From the NCBI GenBank assembly GCA_022578605.1, contig MU394062.1:310001-374000 (forward strand): a stretch of 64,000 bases of DNA, in the 5' to 3' direction. The DNA is from Camillea tinctor (lineage: Eukaryota; Ascomycota; Sordariomycetes; Xylariales; Xylariaceae). The number at the start of each line of letters is the position of its first letter. Within the stretch, counting starts at the first letter, position 1. The position numbers were made by a program, and so were the translations under genes. Of this stretch, positions 13,366 to 24,788 are shown piece after piece. The notes beneath the pieces were generated by a model. It did no database searches. It was given only the letters and a program-made list of their open reading frames with translations, and was not told the origin of the DNA.

Positions 13366-14150
13366 GCCTCTGGCTAATCTAGATGTAGCCTATTCTGGCT
13401 TACTGAGGCAGCTATTCTTGTTATCTGTTACTTCAGAAACTTGACGATCTTGAAAGTTTACGAAAAAAAAAAAAAAAAAAAAAAAAACCCCTTATGTAGA
13501 CTATGGTGATGATGATACGAATGCCTTCGATACCACAGTCAGGTTTAATGTGACGACTTAGCTACTACTTGATAAAATATCAAACTTACGCAAAAATTAC
13601 ATAAAATGATCCGAAATTTTATAGAACTACATACTAAGACATCAGAACCTCCAGTATCAGCCCATTCATTGCTAGTAAAGTAGTGTGTGATAATGATGGT
13701 GTATCAAAGGTATAGGTTAGGAAAATGGTAGTTCGCTAGCTACAGATTACTCACTAAAATTCCTTATACAGGGGTCCAGCCCCACACTAGAGCCAGCTCT
13801 GGGCGAAGTCGTGCTCAAGTTTCAGCACTGACTACAAAGTATAAGACATCCTAAAATATTGATTTCATCCATTAAATTCACAAATCACCATCTACCTTGA
13901 ACAATTTCTCAAATCCATAGTGAAAGTAATATTATAGCAAGAAACACACTTAAAGAGTTAACCTAAATACTTGACATCCCGAATTCTCCAAACGAGTCTC
14001 CCATCGAACCCTCGTCTCGATTAGCTGGCGCGAGATCATGAGTAGCCTAGACCCAAAGTGGCTATACTTATACAGTAGCTAGTAGTGCTTGATGCTGTAA
14101 TTTCCGGCCGGATTTTGAGATGCTCACATAGCTTCAGCTGCTGGGGTTCA
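13366..14150. other. gene-free stretch with poly-A tract
   Basis: No gene recognised. Holds the 25-A run at 13463-13487, listed separately. Confidence 0.5.
13463..13487. repeat. 25-nt poly-A tract
   Basis: An uninterrupted run of 25 A on the plus strand, about 100 bases after the FMN relic stop codon. Because that relic keeps its introns, the run is not the tail of a retrocopy; it is most simply a mononucleotide microsatellite. Confidence 0.9.
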
Positions 14151-15290
14151 TTATTTCTGATCATTCCATTTAGAATATAGGTCCATCGGTAGAAATGGTG
14201 CACGGTTGACCTCCGTGATTTTCAATGTATCGCGGATACTGTCATATTTAATGACACCCTTTCGGCTATCGAACCCCTTCACGGTGCTGATGATTTTCCT
14301 TATCAAGGCAGCTAACTTTCCCAAGGCCCTCTGGTTCTCACATTCCCAACTTCTGATGCGGCTCCTTACGTCTTCCACCTCTGGTTCCTCAAACCGCCCA
14401 GCGCGGTGATGAGCACGCACTAGCTTGGGAGTCTGGGAAACCCAAAGCTGTACTGCAACATCGTTGAGGAAAAGAGGTTTCCGTGCGGCTCGGGTTTTGA
14501 TCTCTAGTATAGAATCGGGCGGCACTACCTGACCTTCACTTCGAATAGCCATTCTAGACCCAGGGATTCTGGTGGCCTTCCCAACGTTGCTAGACGATGA
14601 AACGGAGAGAGAATCCAAGGCGCTAGAGAGGACATCGGGATCTAGCTCTCGACTGCCAGACGCCTTCCCCGAGGAACCCTCTACATAAGCATCTACTTCA
14701 TAGCGAATAATGAAGTTCAAGTTGCTGAAACGGTAGGAAGATATCCTGTGATGACCCGTGCTATCCTTGATCTTGCAGGTGGTGTGGGACTTCTCGAACT
14801 CGTGCCCATAACCCCTAAAATCATTAGGGCCAATGAATTCCCGGGTCACGACCTCGGCACGAGAAAGAATGACTGTGTTCTTGGTCGCCTCAACTTCAAT
14901 GGTGAATGATTCAAGCCCATATGTGCAAGAAGAAGGATCGACAAAGGAGAACAGTTTCCGAATATTGTTTCTGTCACTCACTACATCAATCGAGCTGATG
15001 GAAAATTCGGGGTTAGTCTTATACAGCGCCCGGAATAATGGCTCCAGTGGGCTCTCCGGGTGACGGGCTGCATTTTGGGCAACATAGACATAGCCTGAAT
15101 CCTTTGGGAGCTGTCTAGGGATCTTAGAAGGGACCCATTGTGGTGGAATACCGGGAACAGCAATAGTGGGAGTTCGTGCCTCGATCCAGCTGTAAGATGC
15201 CAGGTTCTTGACTTCAGTAATAGCAGGCGTTGGGTCGAGATCAGATTGGAGGGACTGACGGGATACTGTGACCGTGGTTCCTGGCGCCAT
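14151..15290 (-). CDS. uncharacterised fungal protein, database label 'geranylgeranyl pyrophosphate synthetase'
   Basis: A 379-residue intronless intact frame. From family knowledge it belongs to an expanded group in filamentous ascomycetes, often automatically labelled geranylgeranyl pyrophosphate synthetase; hallmarks are LASYSWIEARTPTIAVPGIPP at the N-terminus and DFRGYGHEFE near residue 160. The label looks wrong: no DDxxD prenyl-diphosphate-binding motif is visible. Instead the protein has an E-x-D pair in RYEVDAY (E198, D200) and an E-x-K pair in ILEIKTR (E263, K265), followed by a predicted strand (VAVQLWVSQTPKLV). That order resembles the metal-binding site of PD-(D/E)XK enzymes such as RAI1/DXO RNA-decapping nucleases. 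This second reading is inference. A Ser-rich insert (residues 209-238) separates the two motifs. The gene sits alone in a gene-poor stretch and shows no decay, unlike its neighbours on both sides. Confidence 0.72.
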   Translation of the reverse strand: MAPGTTVTVSRQSLQSDLDPTPAITEVKNLASYSWIEARTPTIAVPGIPPQWVPSKIPRQLPKDSGYVYVAQNAARHPESPLEPLFRALYKTNPEFSISSIDVVSDRNNIRKLFSFVDPSSCTYGLESFTIEVEATKNTVILSRAEVVTREFIGPNDFRGYGHEFEKSHTTCKIKDSTGHHRISSYRFSNLNFIIRYEVDAYVEGSSGKASGSRELDPDVLSSALDSLSVSSSSNVGKATRIPGSRMAIRSEGQVVPPDSILEIKTRAARKPLFLNDVAVQLWVSQTPKLVRAHHRAGRFEEPEVEDVRSRIRSWECENQRALGKLAALIRKIISTVKGFDSRKGVIKYDSIRDTLKITEVNRAPFLPMDLYSKWNDQK

Positions 15291-18200
15291 GATGATATTC
15301 GGTTAGAAATATACTATGGTGTAGATATTGAATAGTTCGGGAGTTAGAGGTATGTTCTTAAAGGTAAGAAACGAGCTTACGGAGAAAACCAATATAGGGA
15401 ACGGAAGGAAAGGGCATGAGGTATGTAATATTTATATTTGACGGCATCACCTTCTATCATGGGAATGGAGCGTTGCAAGTGTCTTGATCACTTGAATGGG
15501 TAGGTGGCTAAGACAGTAAGTCTTTCCATATGTTTCCTATTATCTCTAGTGCATACATGTACAAACCGGCACGATTTCTTTGTTAAACTTGTATCGTTTG
15601 CATTATTACGCCGCGGCCGCTCTGACATTCAAGCTGCTTCCTCTATCACATACATACATATCGACTATGACTGAGCTGATACATACCTGAATAAATGGAG
15701 ATCCATGCAAGCTACCTATTCAAACGGGGTGTTGCAGCTTTCTATTCCGTTTGCGAGAAATGCATGGGAAAAAAGCCACAGAACGCAAGACTAGAAAACG
15801 TATGAGACATTCCGTTTGACTGAGAGCAGGCAGCCGTCAGCTACGATTCACCTTCTATACTTGCCTATCAAACGCCATCTGAGGTATATGGTTATGAACT
15901 AACGGAAAGTTGCTGCCTGTATGCTGCCTTTCTGGCTAACATGCTACGTTTGTTCTTTCTATCGTCATAGCAGGTAAATTAGCTAGGCTACATGCACCAT
16001 TAGATTCGGTTGGGGATAAGACCGGGGCAAAGCCATTCCTATTTTTGATTTGTGATACTCGCTCTGTTTACTTCTAATCTCATGTGTCACAATGGACTTC
16101 CTAGATGCGAAGAAAACGTAATTTTTGTCGCACGAATAATCGCATACATACATGATACGAGAGTCTTTTTGTTCCTGAGTGGATAATTTATGTTTCCCCT
16201 AACCTTACGCACCACCCGTGGTTAAGATTATGCCCAAGCTTCAATGCCACGTAGAACACTATAATTGGGTATTGATTTCCGTTCGTTGTATAGAGAATGA
16301 GAAACATTTAGGTGGAAGATGTCGTAAAATAGTCTAATAATCACAAGGAACTGGGATACCGTCCGGACTGACTGATGCTGCGATACATCCCAACTTCATG
16401 TAAGCAAGTAACCTATTTGGTTGGCCCTTGCCTTCTCGCGTCACATATAGTCAGTTCCTTTTATCTCTCCGGTTACACTTGTACAATGTTATCCTTACCA
16501 TTTCAAGGCTCTATGGTACTGACAGAAGTCTAATCACTTGCATTATAGCTAGGTCGTCTGAGTTTGCCTGATACGCTTACGATACCTCCTTTAATGACAG
16601 CAACGATGAATTTTATTCTAGTATGATGTGCTATTAATCCAAATCACAAATGGAGCTGTCAATTTTTGACCATTATGTTAAGAAAGCTGCCATTAGTTCC
16701 ATACAAGTTTTGTTAGGAAAGATATATATATCGAGTTCCGTCATTTTTTTAGAGTGAAAGGAAACATCGAAACTTTTTCTTAGCATTATTCGAGTTAGGT
16801 TTGAGTTTTATAAAACTAAACAACTAGAGATAATCTTCAGTTTACTAGAACGAGAAATGGCTATATATGCTCCGCTATACATCTGGGTTATGTCACAGCC
16901 TTATCACCCTCACAGCCTGCCTCGCTAACTCTACCCCTGCATCCGTTTTGGACAGCTGATCTTGACCATAGCTCATACAATGCGGGGTTGAAATGGGAGA
17001 TATTATTATGTACTGCCTATCTCATCATATAATTACGCAAAGTTGAGACATACGACAGATTACCATCTGGTCGTTTGAATTGACTAAGGGCCTTGTGACC
17101 TACAGCTTTGAAAATACGTTTGAGCTTATAGCTACCATGCTCTGATCTATATTTCTTTCCAGGGTTCATTTATATTTCCCATTTCTTCTTCATCTCTTCT
17201 TCATAACATATATTATCACCTTTTTCGTACCCCCAAAGCTACGAATCCATTTAGCCTAGAGTATCCGGATTATACTATTGGAAATGAACCCAGGAAATCA
17301 TAATTTTGTTGTGGGATTAAATAATGAGTTAACATCATGGGGCACGAATAATAACAGCAACATAACTGGTAACGGGAATAGGACAGCGACTGGCCGAGGA
17401 CTATCTATCAAATTAAGTTCCCTCAAGTTACTCGAGAATTTCTTAATCAACTCTACGACGCAGTAAACCGACTTGTGAGGTGGTTTTTTCAAGGCGCTAC
17501 CACTTCCAACGAACAGGCAACTGAGAGCCACAGTTTAAACCACCAAATCACTCCATCGACCAACGCCACCAATGAAAGAGCCCCAGCACGTCACTACACA
17601 GATCATGACTCTGACATGGATAGCGATGAATTCTGAACTCGGGGTGCCAGTTTGGATCACAGGGCGGGGGAAGACATGGTGTAATCTAAATTCTCTGTTA
17701 AAAGAAAGATGGGGAGTATAGGAAAGGGGAGTCCTAGTGCTGAGCACCTGGATAATGTCTTGATGCGTTACTAGACTAATAATGAACGGAAATGCATATG
17801 GCTTTTATTAACATATTTTGGCCCAGAACCAAGCAACACAGTGACATCTATATTATTGTTTGAGTTGATCAAGGTGAAATATGAAACAATCTACCTAGTC
17901 AAGAATTTTCTTCTTGATAAAGCCTTCGGTATAAACGTGGCATATTTATTGCCATTTTCTCACAATAACAATTACAAGTCGTTATTCACATTGCTCCGGT
18001 ATAGATGAGTGCCTAGATTCATAAAGGCTAGCCCTTGTGTAAATATGTCATCAGGTTTGTAGATATATAAGACGAAGCCTGATACCTTGTGGGACCCATA
18101 TCGTATAGAACCAAATAGCCGGAATAGTTCCCTTATATCCCATTACCCACTCCTATGGAGTTCGACAAGATGCCTATAATATGTAGCATTATATTGTGTA

Positions 18201-19397
18201 TATAAGCATATCGTCTATGATTTCTCCGGCACTACGCACAACTACTAGGATCAGGGGTCTAATGATGCCTGCGTCTGAGTGGCGAGACCCCATAGACACT
18301 ATACGTTATTCTTTGTGTGAAGGATGTTATGACGACTGTATCTGTCATTAGTCCTTGGTTTACCGGAAGAACAATACTAACCTAACCTAATATGCTTTTA
18401 TAGCCGCTGGAAACAACGCTGTAGGTATATCTTAACAATGTGTGCTTTCTGGTGTTCATTTAGGCACCCGGGCAAGCCGGGTAGACCGGGATAGTACCAC
18501 CATGCTCCTGTAGTACATGTACTTTGGAATTGTATGTTCATTATTCAACAGTGATTACTGGTTTCAATAACTTACTCAAACAGTACATTGCGCTGAGACA
18601 TAGTCATATGTTCAAAGCTGAGATCTGCTAATGTGTCTACTAGGTTGCCGTAATCGTGTATCCCCAGGAAACCTACCCCCTAGACTATTCGAGATGTCAA
18701 CTATATTACAAGGCTATTTCACTTATTAGTATACTATCTACTAAAAAGAACTCATGCCTTCTATGTGCTTTCTTATAGATTTCAGAGTAATATAATTACA
18801 TATCGAATTGCCTTACACCCTGAGTTCAGCGAATCAGGGGCCTGAGTCTTTATAAAATACAAAGGAGCATACAGGGAAGTAGATATATCGAAATTGTATT
18901 CATTTCATGTTTATTACCACAAGCTAGAATCGCTCACTCACTAGACATAGTACTGAAATTCCTTGGTGGACATTTCATGCTTACCGCTAATTGAAAACCC
19001 CCGTGCATTCCCCATGAAACTTCTTAATTTTCCATATAGATCCCTGGACTCATTTAATCTGCGAACGCCAATTGCACATGATCTGATCTAGGATACCCTC
19101 GTCTTCTCAACTCCACATTGAATTTATTATGAGAATTCACGAATCAACTGACTCTATACTCTACGTGAAACACAGTCAACATTCTAAGGCTAGCGAGTAA
19201 ACCTAGGATATGTCAGTTCTCCTTACCCAGTCTGCTAATATGAAGACCATGACGACGGCCTTTCTAGCCCAGCAGTTCTTCCTGTGTACGAGGGTATAAA
19301 GTCTCAGGGTCCCTTAAACTGGAATATTCCAGACGATAGCTAGCCATCACATCAAAAGAAAAGAGGATACATTTACCCTGTGACACATACAATCACC
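15291..19397. other. 4.1-kb AT-rich gene desert
   Basis: No open frame here resembles a known protein. The longest frames are 60-80 codons and low complexity, for example an Asn-rich 62-codon frame at 17278-17466. No terminal repeats or transposase fragments could be recognised by eye. The right edge holds the expansin promoter. Confidence 0.5.
19295..19300 (+). promoter_or_regulatory. putative TATA box of the expansin-like gene
   Basis: TATAAA in the context GGGTATAAAGTC lies 98 bases upstream of the ATG at 19398. The spacing is normal for an inducible fungal secreted-enzyme gene. No transcription start is mapped, so the assignment is by position and sequence only. Confidence 0.5.
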
Positions 19398-20129
19398 ATG
19401 AGAACCTCCAAGGCCATTCCTTCCGCCATCGCGATGGCTTCCGCTGCAGCGGCGGCTGATGCAGTCACTGGAACCTCGACATTTTATGGCGGCAACCTTC
19501 AGGGTGGAACGTGTCTGTTCTCTACCTATACTCTCCCTTCCGGCATCTACGGAACGGCTTTTTCGGGCTCGGCTTGGGATAGTGGCGCAAACTGCGGAGC
19601 TTGTCTCAAGGTGACTGGTCCGAATGGCAACTCCATCACTGCGATGGTAAGATATAAATCCCTCAATGCTCTGTTTAAGACATCGGATCTTGAAAGTACT
19701 CATTATTGACTCGGCTAGGTTGTTGATCAATGCCCTGAATGCGATGCCGGCCATCTCGACCTCTTCCAGGACGCTTTCAACGCCCTCTCACCGTCGTCGA
19801 GCGACCCGATCTCGACGTCGTACACTTTCGTTGAGTGTGGCATTACATCACCGCTAGTTCTCCACGCCAAATCTGGGGCCTCACAGTACTGGTTCTCAAT
19901 GCAGGTCGTCAACGCAAACGAGCCCGTGTCGAAGCTCGAGGTCAGCACCGACGGCGGCTCTACGTGGCAGTCCACTACACGGACCCAGTACAACTTCTTC
20001 GAGAACACAAGCGGGTTTGGGACAGCGACGGTGGACGTCCGCGTCACTAGCAAGTCGGGCAAGACCATCACGGTGAACAGCGTTACTGTTTCGTCCGATG
20101 CACAGGTCACCGCATCGTCCAACTTTTAG
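19398..20129 (+). CDS. secreted expansin-like protein (DPBB plus C-terminal beta-sandwich)
   Basis: Two exons, 19398-19646 and 19719-20129, joined in phase 0 over a 72-nt intron, encode 219 residues. A signal peptide rich in Ala (about residues 1-22, ending near AAAAADA) is followed by an expansin double-psi beta-barrel: GTSTFYGGNLQGGTC, then SGSAWDSGANCGACLKVTGP, then across the splice junction VVDQCPECDAGHLDLFQDAF. The conserved Cys pattern and the HLDL aspartate of expansin domains are present, and the junction falls just before VVDQCPEC. The C-terminal part (YWFSMQVVNANEPVSKLEVS, STDGGSTWQ, then TVDVRVTSKSGKTITVNSV) matches the CBM63-like second domain. Fungal and bacterial members loosen cellulose or other wall polymers without hydrolysis. 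Plant-wall contact or self-wall remodelling are both possible roles. Confidence 0.87.
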
Positions 20130-23100
20130 GTTTAGTATTTTATATAAGATACCGTTACCTACATATGGAGATTCGATTGATCATTATAGTCATGCTGATG
20201 TGATAGCCCATTTGAATAAAAAGCTTGTAGTCGAACGGGTCTTTGGCAATGTCTCAAGACCTAGTCTCTCAGTAAAACCCATACATAATAAGATGCTGAT
20301 TTCCAACCATGCAGTAATCTGTGTAAGTGACATCGTCCGCAGGGGTAGATTTATGTTGGACCATACAGCTAGACTATGAAGTACGTACTATGAAGCCCCA
20401 TTCACGGCGACTAGAACAGAAAGTAGCACGCACGTCTACTCTACTGCGATCTACATATAATCTTTTGAGCAGTAGACGATATAGTGACATGAGCTAAACT
20501 GTTAGTTTATAAACCAGTTGTCTACCTGCCTAGGTAGGTAACTAACCTTTTGGTTTTAAGCCATTTCTCGGGAGGACAGTCCTATTCTGAATAATAGGCA
20601 CGGGTTATGGTTTATAGGGTGAGTTTATTGAGCGTATTGAGTAACCAGGTCTTATTTCAAGTTACTGACTATCCATATAAGGGACTAAGTGAGGTTATTT
20701 ATACACTATATACCTGTCGGCATTGAGTAGGTAGTCGGCAGTAACTTCAATTATTTTCTATCTCGGTAGTTTTAGTCCGTGCGTCGGTGCTAGATCAGGT
20801 CGTATAAGAGTCGTCTTCCACCGGTTGTTGACATTTTATAGAGCTGACTTTAGCTTTTTAATACAAATAAAATGCATATATTTTATTATCAGGGAAGAGA
20901 TCAAGTGCGATAACGTACTGGAACTCAATTTTCCTCATTTGCTCCTTGCTCGTTAGAAATACGGACATACGGTTAATTCATTTATTGCTGAGGAGCTGGC
21001 TAGTTTGTCTTCTTAAAGAGTCTGGGGGCCGGGGTGCCCACTACGGTTGACCATATCGCGCCACATGCAATTTGATAGCAGGCCCCTATCTTACATACCA
21101 TTTTGTGCGGATATGTAGCTTACAGATAGTGACACAATGTCGCTTTGCTAAAGTATATGATAACGATGTGAACGTGACGAATCATGGTAGATGTCAAGAT
21201 GTCATACACCATAGAGAAACAACCTAGTTCAAGTTTCATTGTTGCGCGAAGAAGTCGAACCACATGAAGATACGCTTACGCGGGGATAGGCACATGCAAA
21301 AAGGTCCTTTGTTTATTGCGTGTGGTAACCCTTATAGGTATTGACTTCACGATCTTAGCGCTTATCTTTCTAGGTATTGAGATTCCAACTCGGTTGTCAA
21401 ACTTTCTCGTGAGAGGCTAAATTTACTTTGCGTTACATTTATTTTACTCTTCCTTTAAGTAAACTCTATCTTACGAGAAACCATATTGTTACATGATACG
21501 AATAACTAAATCCTATGGAGTTCCTGTCCTGAGCTGCATTTATGTTTTCATTTCTCGGTATTTGAATAGCGAGTAAAAGACTGTAGGCTGCATCTTACTT
21601 TCAATGCGACAACTATTATACTTGTATCCCGAATTCTTGCCTTGAGAGTAGCATTACGGGTTGGCGATGATGCGTTGGTGCTGTTTACAATCATTGTCGG
21701 TTTTGATTTCACACTTTGATTTTATGAGGGATGGTTTATGTGGCGTACGGTGAACATTCGGGTGTGAACCGTCACAAACACCAAGCTAACGTATAGCTAG
21801 ATACAACGATACCATATCACTACGCACATGAATAATGATCAATTTTGAGTAAATGGGACGATACAATAAAATTCAAAAACATCAATAATCCTACCCAAAC
21901 AGAGCAGGATGAAATCACACGAGAATCACAAATAAGCCAATAACATACAAGCTGTATGTAATTACGCTTTTTGGGGCGTTTTGACAATCAATACCTAACG
22001 CGAACGCTTCCGAGCGAAGGACGGAGGTGGCCGAGAAGCTTTTCGACTCGGACCCGATGTCCAAATTACCAGTTGAGACCACTTTGACGTGTACCGGGAC
22101 GTAAAGCTTATGCCAAAATTAATTCAAGGCTCAATGGTGGTTTATTACATAGATATCTCTGTAAACTCTGTATCATCTGCTCACAGAGGAGTTTTTGTTC
22201 CATTAACCTCGGGCACATCGCCTGAGCCTGTGGGTCACAGAGATTAACCATGCATGAGAATTGTTACCCACGATCGACGTTTCCAGTAAATGTTCTCAGG
22301 GGGTTCCGAATTCACGTGGTCTCGTTGCCCTACAGTACTACCTAGATAAAGTGCATTACATTGTTTCGCGCAGATGATGTTTTTCACGTGGACGTAGTTC
22401 AAATTCCTAGCTCAACCGCGTAGCGTAGGGCACTCTGTGTACTTGGCATTTCACATTTTCCCTTATTCTCACAATACCGACAACGATAGAGTGTGTAGAT
22501 GTTAAGAAAAACTATGAGCTCAGGATCCCCATGTTCAAATAAGTTGAGTAATCCATATTCTCACTTGTGCTGTAGGTATCTTGTACAGTTGTCATAGACC
22601 GACACGTATATTGAGCGTTACCGGAGTCGCGCGCAGATTCTGTCTTGATGCTGTCTGGATCCGAAATGACGGACGAAGGGAAACCGGAGAACTCAGAAAA
22701 AAATGAGGTGTTATAGACTCTGTTTAGTTTTTGCCCGAACAGCTGACACCTACAACACCGCAGCAAAAAGTGTAATGAGTTGATGAACAACTTTTCGCGA
22801 CCCGAATCTACGGGATGGTCCCGACGGAATGGAACGGACCAGAAGTACCTGCACGATAAAGGAGAAATACAGCCAGATGACAAGTACACAACCAGTTAAC
22901 GGATTTATTGGTAGCGACCCCATCCATCCCCTCGAGAATAATACGGGCACTTAGGCCTAGAGAGGGTCAATGAATGTCCGACAATAGAGCAAAGTTGAGG
23001 CAGGCTGAGTTTCTGTGGCGCCACCGTTGCGTGAGTAGGATCTAGGCCCCCACGAAGTTACCAAATCCGCTATTCGGAGGGGCCCGAATGTCACCCCATC

Positions 23101-23425
23101 GTGAGTGTCAAAGGCGGCGACTCACGATGAAGTTGAGCCTCGCATGCAAAACAAATTCACATTATATTTGCCAACCATGTTGTCGTCGTTTTCGAGAATG
23201 CTCCTATGTGTTCCACAGCATCTGCAACACACAGACATATAAACGCATCACTCGGTACTACTTGCTTTCCTATCACCAGCGTTACCTCGCAGGAGAAATT
23301 CAACCAGCCAAGATCAGATCAACCGGCCAATCACATTACACGCATATACACGCATATACACACATAAAACATCCACAACTATACCCACTCTCACGACCAA
23401 ATACCCGGTTCAAAACCCCTTCAAC
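20130..23425. other. 3.3-kb AT-rich gene-free stretch
   Basis: No gene recognised on either strand. Frames up to 131 codons (for example 23088-23483) overlap the leader of the small membrane-protein gene and lack similarity to known proteins. From about 23250 on, the sequence becomes C/A-rich, consistent with the promoter and 5' leader of the next gene. Confidence 0.5.
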
Positions 23426-23809
23426 ATGCCCGCTACCATGCACACACCAATGCACACTGCCGCCGCCCGAGCGCACCCCGTAGCAGCCGCCCAGCTACAC
23501 GCAGTCCCCAAATCCGGCCCAGCGGGGACAAAGATAATAACAGCCATGGCTGTAGCAGGAGCTAGTGAGTGTAACCCATACATACGACTCCAAATTTGAG
23601 AGTGTCTAGCAGCTAATATAAAATAAATAGCCTACGCCGTCGCATCATATGTTCACTCGCAGTTGAAGCGAGAGTCCGGCGATATGGACAGGATCTTCTC
23701 CAAGCAGAACACCGCCCAGGTTGAGGCCGCGAGAAAAGCGGACCTCTGCGTCGACACCTACGGCGACCCACGAAACAACCTCCTCAACTTCCTAGGCTGG
23801 TCGTCGTAG
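23426..23809 (+). CDS. small protein with one membrane segment, function unknown
   Basis: Exons 23426-23564 and 23631-23809 join in phase 1 over a 66-nt intron (GTGAGT donor, GCTAATA branch-like site, ATAG acceptor) to give 105 residues. The N-terminus is Ala/His-rich (MPATMHTPMHTAAARAHPVA). A short hydrophobic stretch (IITAMAVAGATYAVASYV, about residues 37-54) crosses the splice junction and is followed by a charged helix (LKRESGDMDRIFSKQNTAQV) and the ending NLLNFLGWSS. This plan is shared by small single-pass fungal proteins, some mitochondrial, but I cannot name a family. Support comes from the in-phase junction joining a clean membrane helix and from clear codon bias after the splice. 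Confidence 0.62.
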
Positions 23810-24788
23810 GAGGGGTCAAAAGAAGAAATATCGCCGCGCAACAAAAACAGAAAGGACAATTAATACCTACCTACTTCTAGACCTACACTAGAATGTTTTG
23901 CTTTGTTTGTTGGTTATTATCTATTTAGGCGTTTATAAGTGGGATTGTACATAGTCAATGATTCCCATATTCCCCCTTTGATTTAGGTTAGCATAAGACG
24001 GAGAAGAGCTGGCATCATACAAATAAAAAGTCACCAGTAACAAATCGAGTCCATTTATTATCATTGATTTTGATTAAATAGTTTACGATTCAACATGTTA
24101 ACATATTTTGTCCAATTACTCTACCCAGCGCGACAGTCTTTCGGATCGCCAACCCAACCCGGCCATTACAGTTAACGTCATAATACCGACCGTATGACGA
24201 GGCAACAATATGATGTAACGAACAGAAACATGATCTATTTTAAAAGTATTAGGACGGAACCAATCCGTTCGATGCATTCGATACATTTTGAAACTCGAGA
24301 GGGGGGACAACACATGAAAGCAAGAAAGGGTGAAGAGGAGAAAGGGGCAAGAATGAATATTATTAAAGACTGAAGGGAACACGAAAAGATAAAGACAACC
24401 ACACGGCACAAGGCATTAATCTACACAATATAGGCCTTATATACTTAGGTACGTAATTATATCTTCATTATAGAAGAAACTAAGAATATAACCAATTACT
24501 TGGATTGATATTCTCATGATTAGCATTGGGGTGCATAGTTAGGTAGCTGGTTGACGATGAGGTATGTTGCTGCTCTCCCCCTGACATGGCATTTGCCCTG
24601 CCACACTTATTTCTATATATTTTCTCTTCCGAATTCCTGACTAACCATTTGGTTTTCTCTTTCAAGAAGAAAAGAGATCATTGATTTCTCTATCGATTTT
24701 TTTGGGGGTTTCCCTTTTAATGTCCTCAAAAATACACCGTAGATCTAGGATCTAACCTACTCCTAGAGTTTTCTTTTCGTCTTCATGA
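23810..24788. other. intergenic
   Basis: 3' flanks of two convergent genes. No coding frame supported; T-rich and A-rich tracts near 24690-24780 could include the 3' processing region of the esterase gene. Confidence 0.5.

Noticed and set aside
13463..13487. Poly-A run as the tail of a retrocopied gene
   Set aside because: The adjacent FMN relic still has introns, so it is not a processed copy; no target-site duplication seen.
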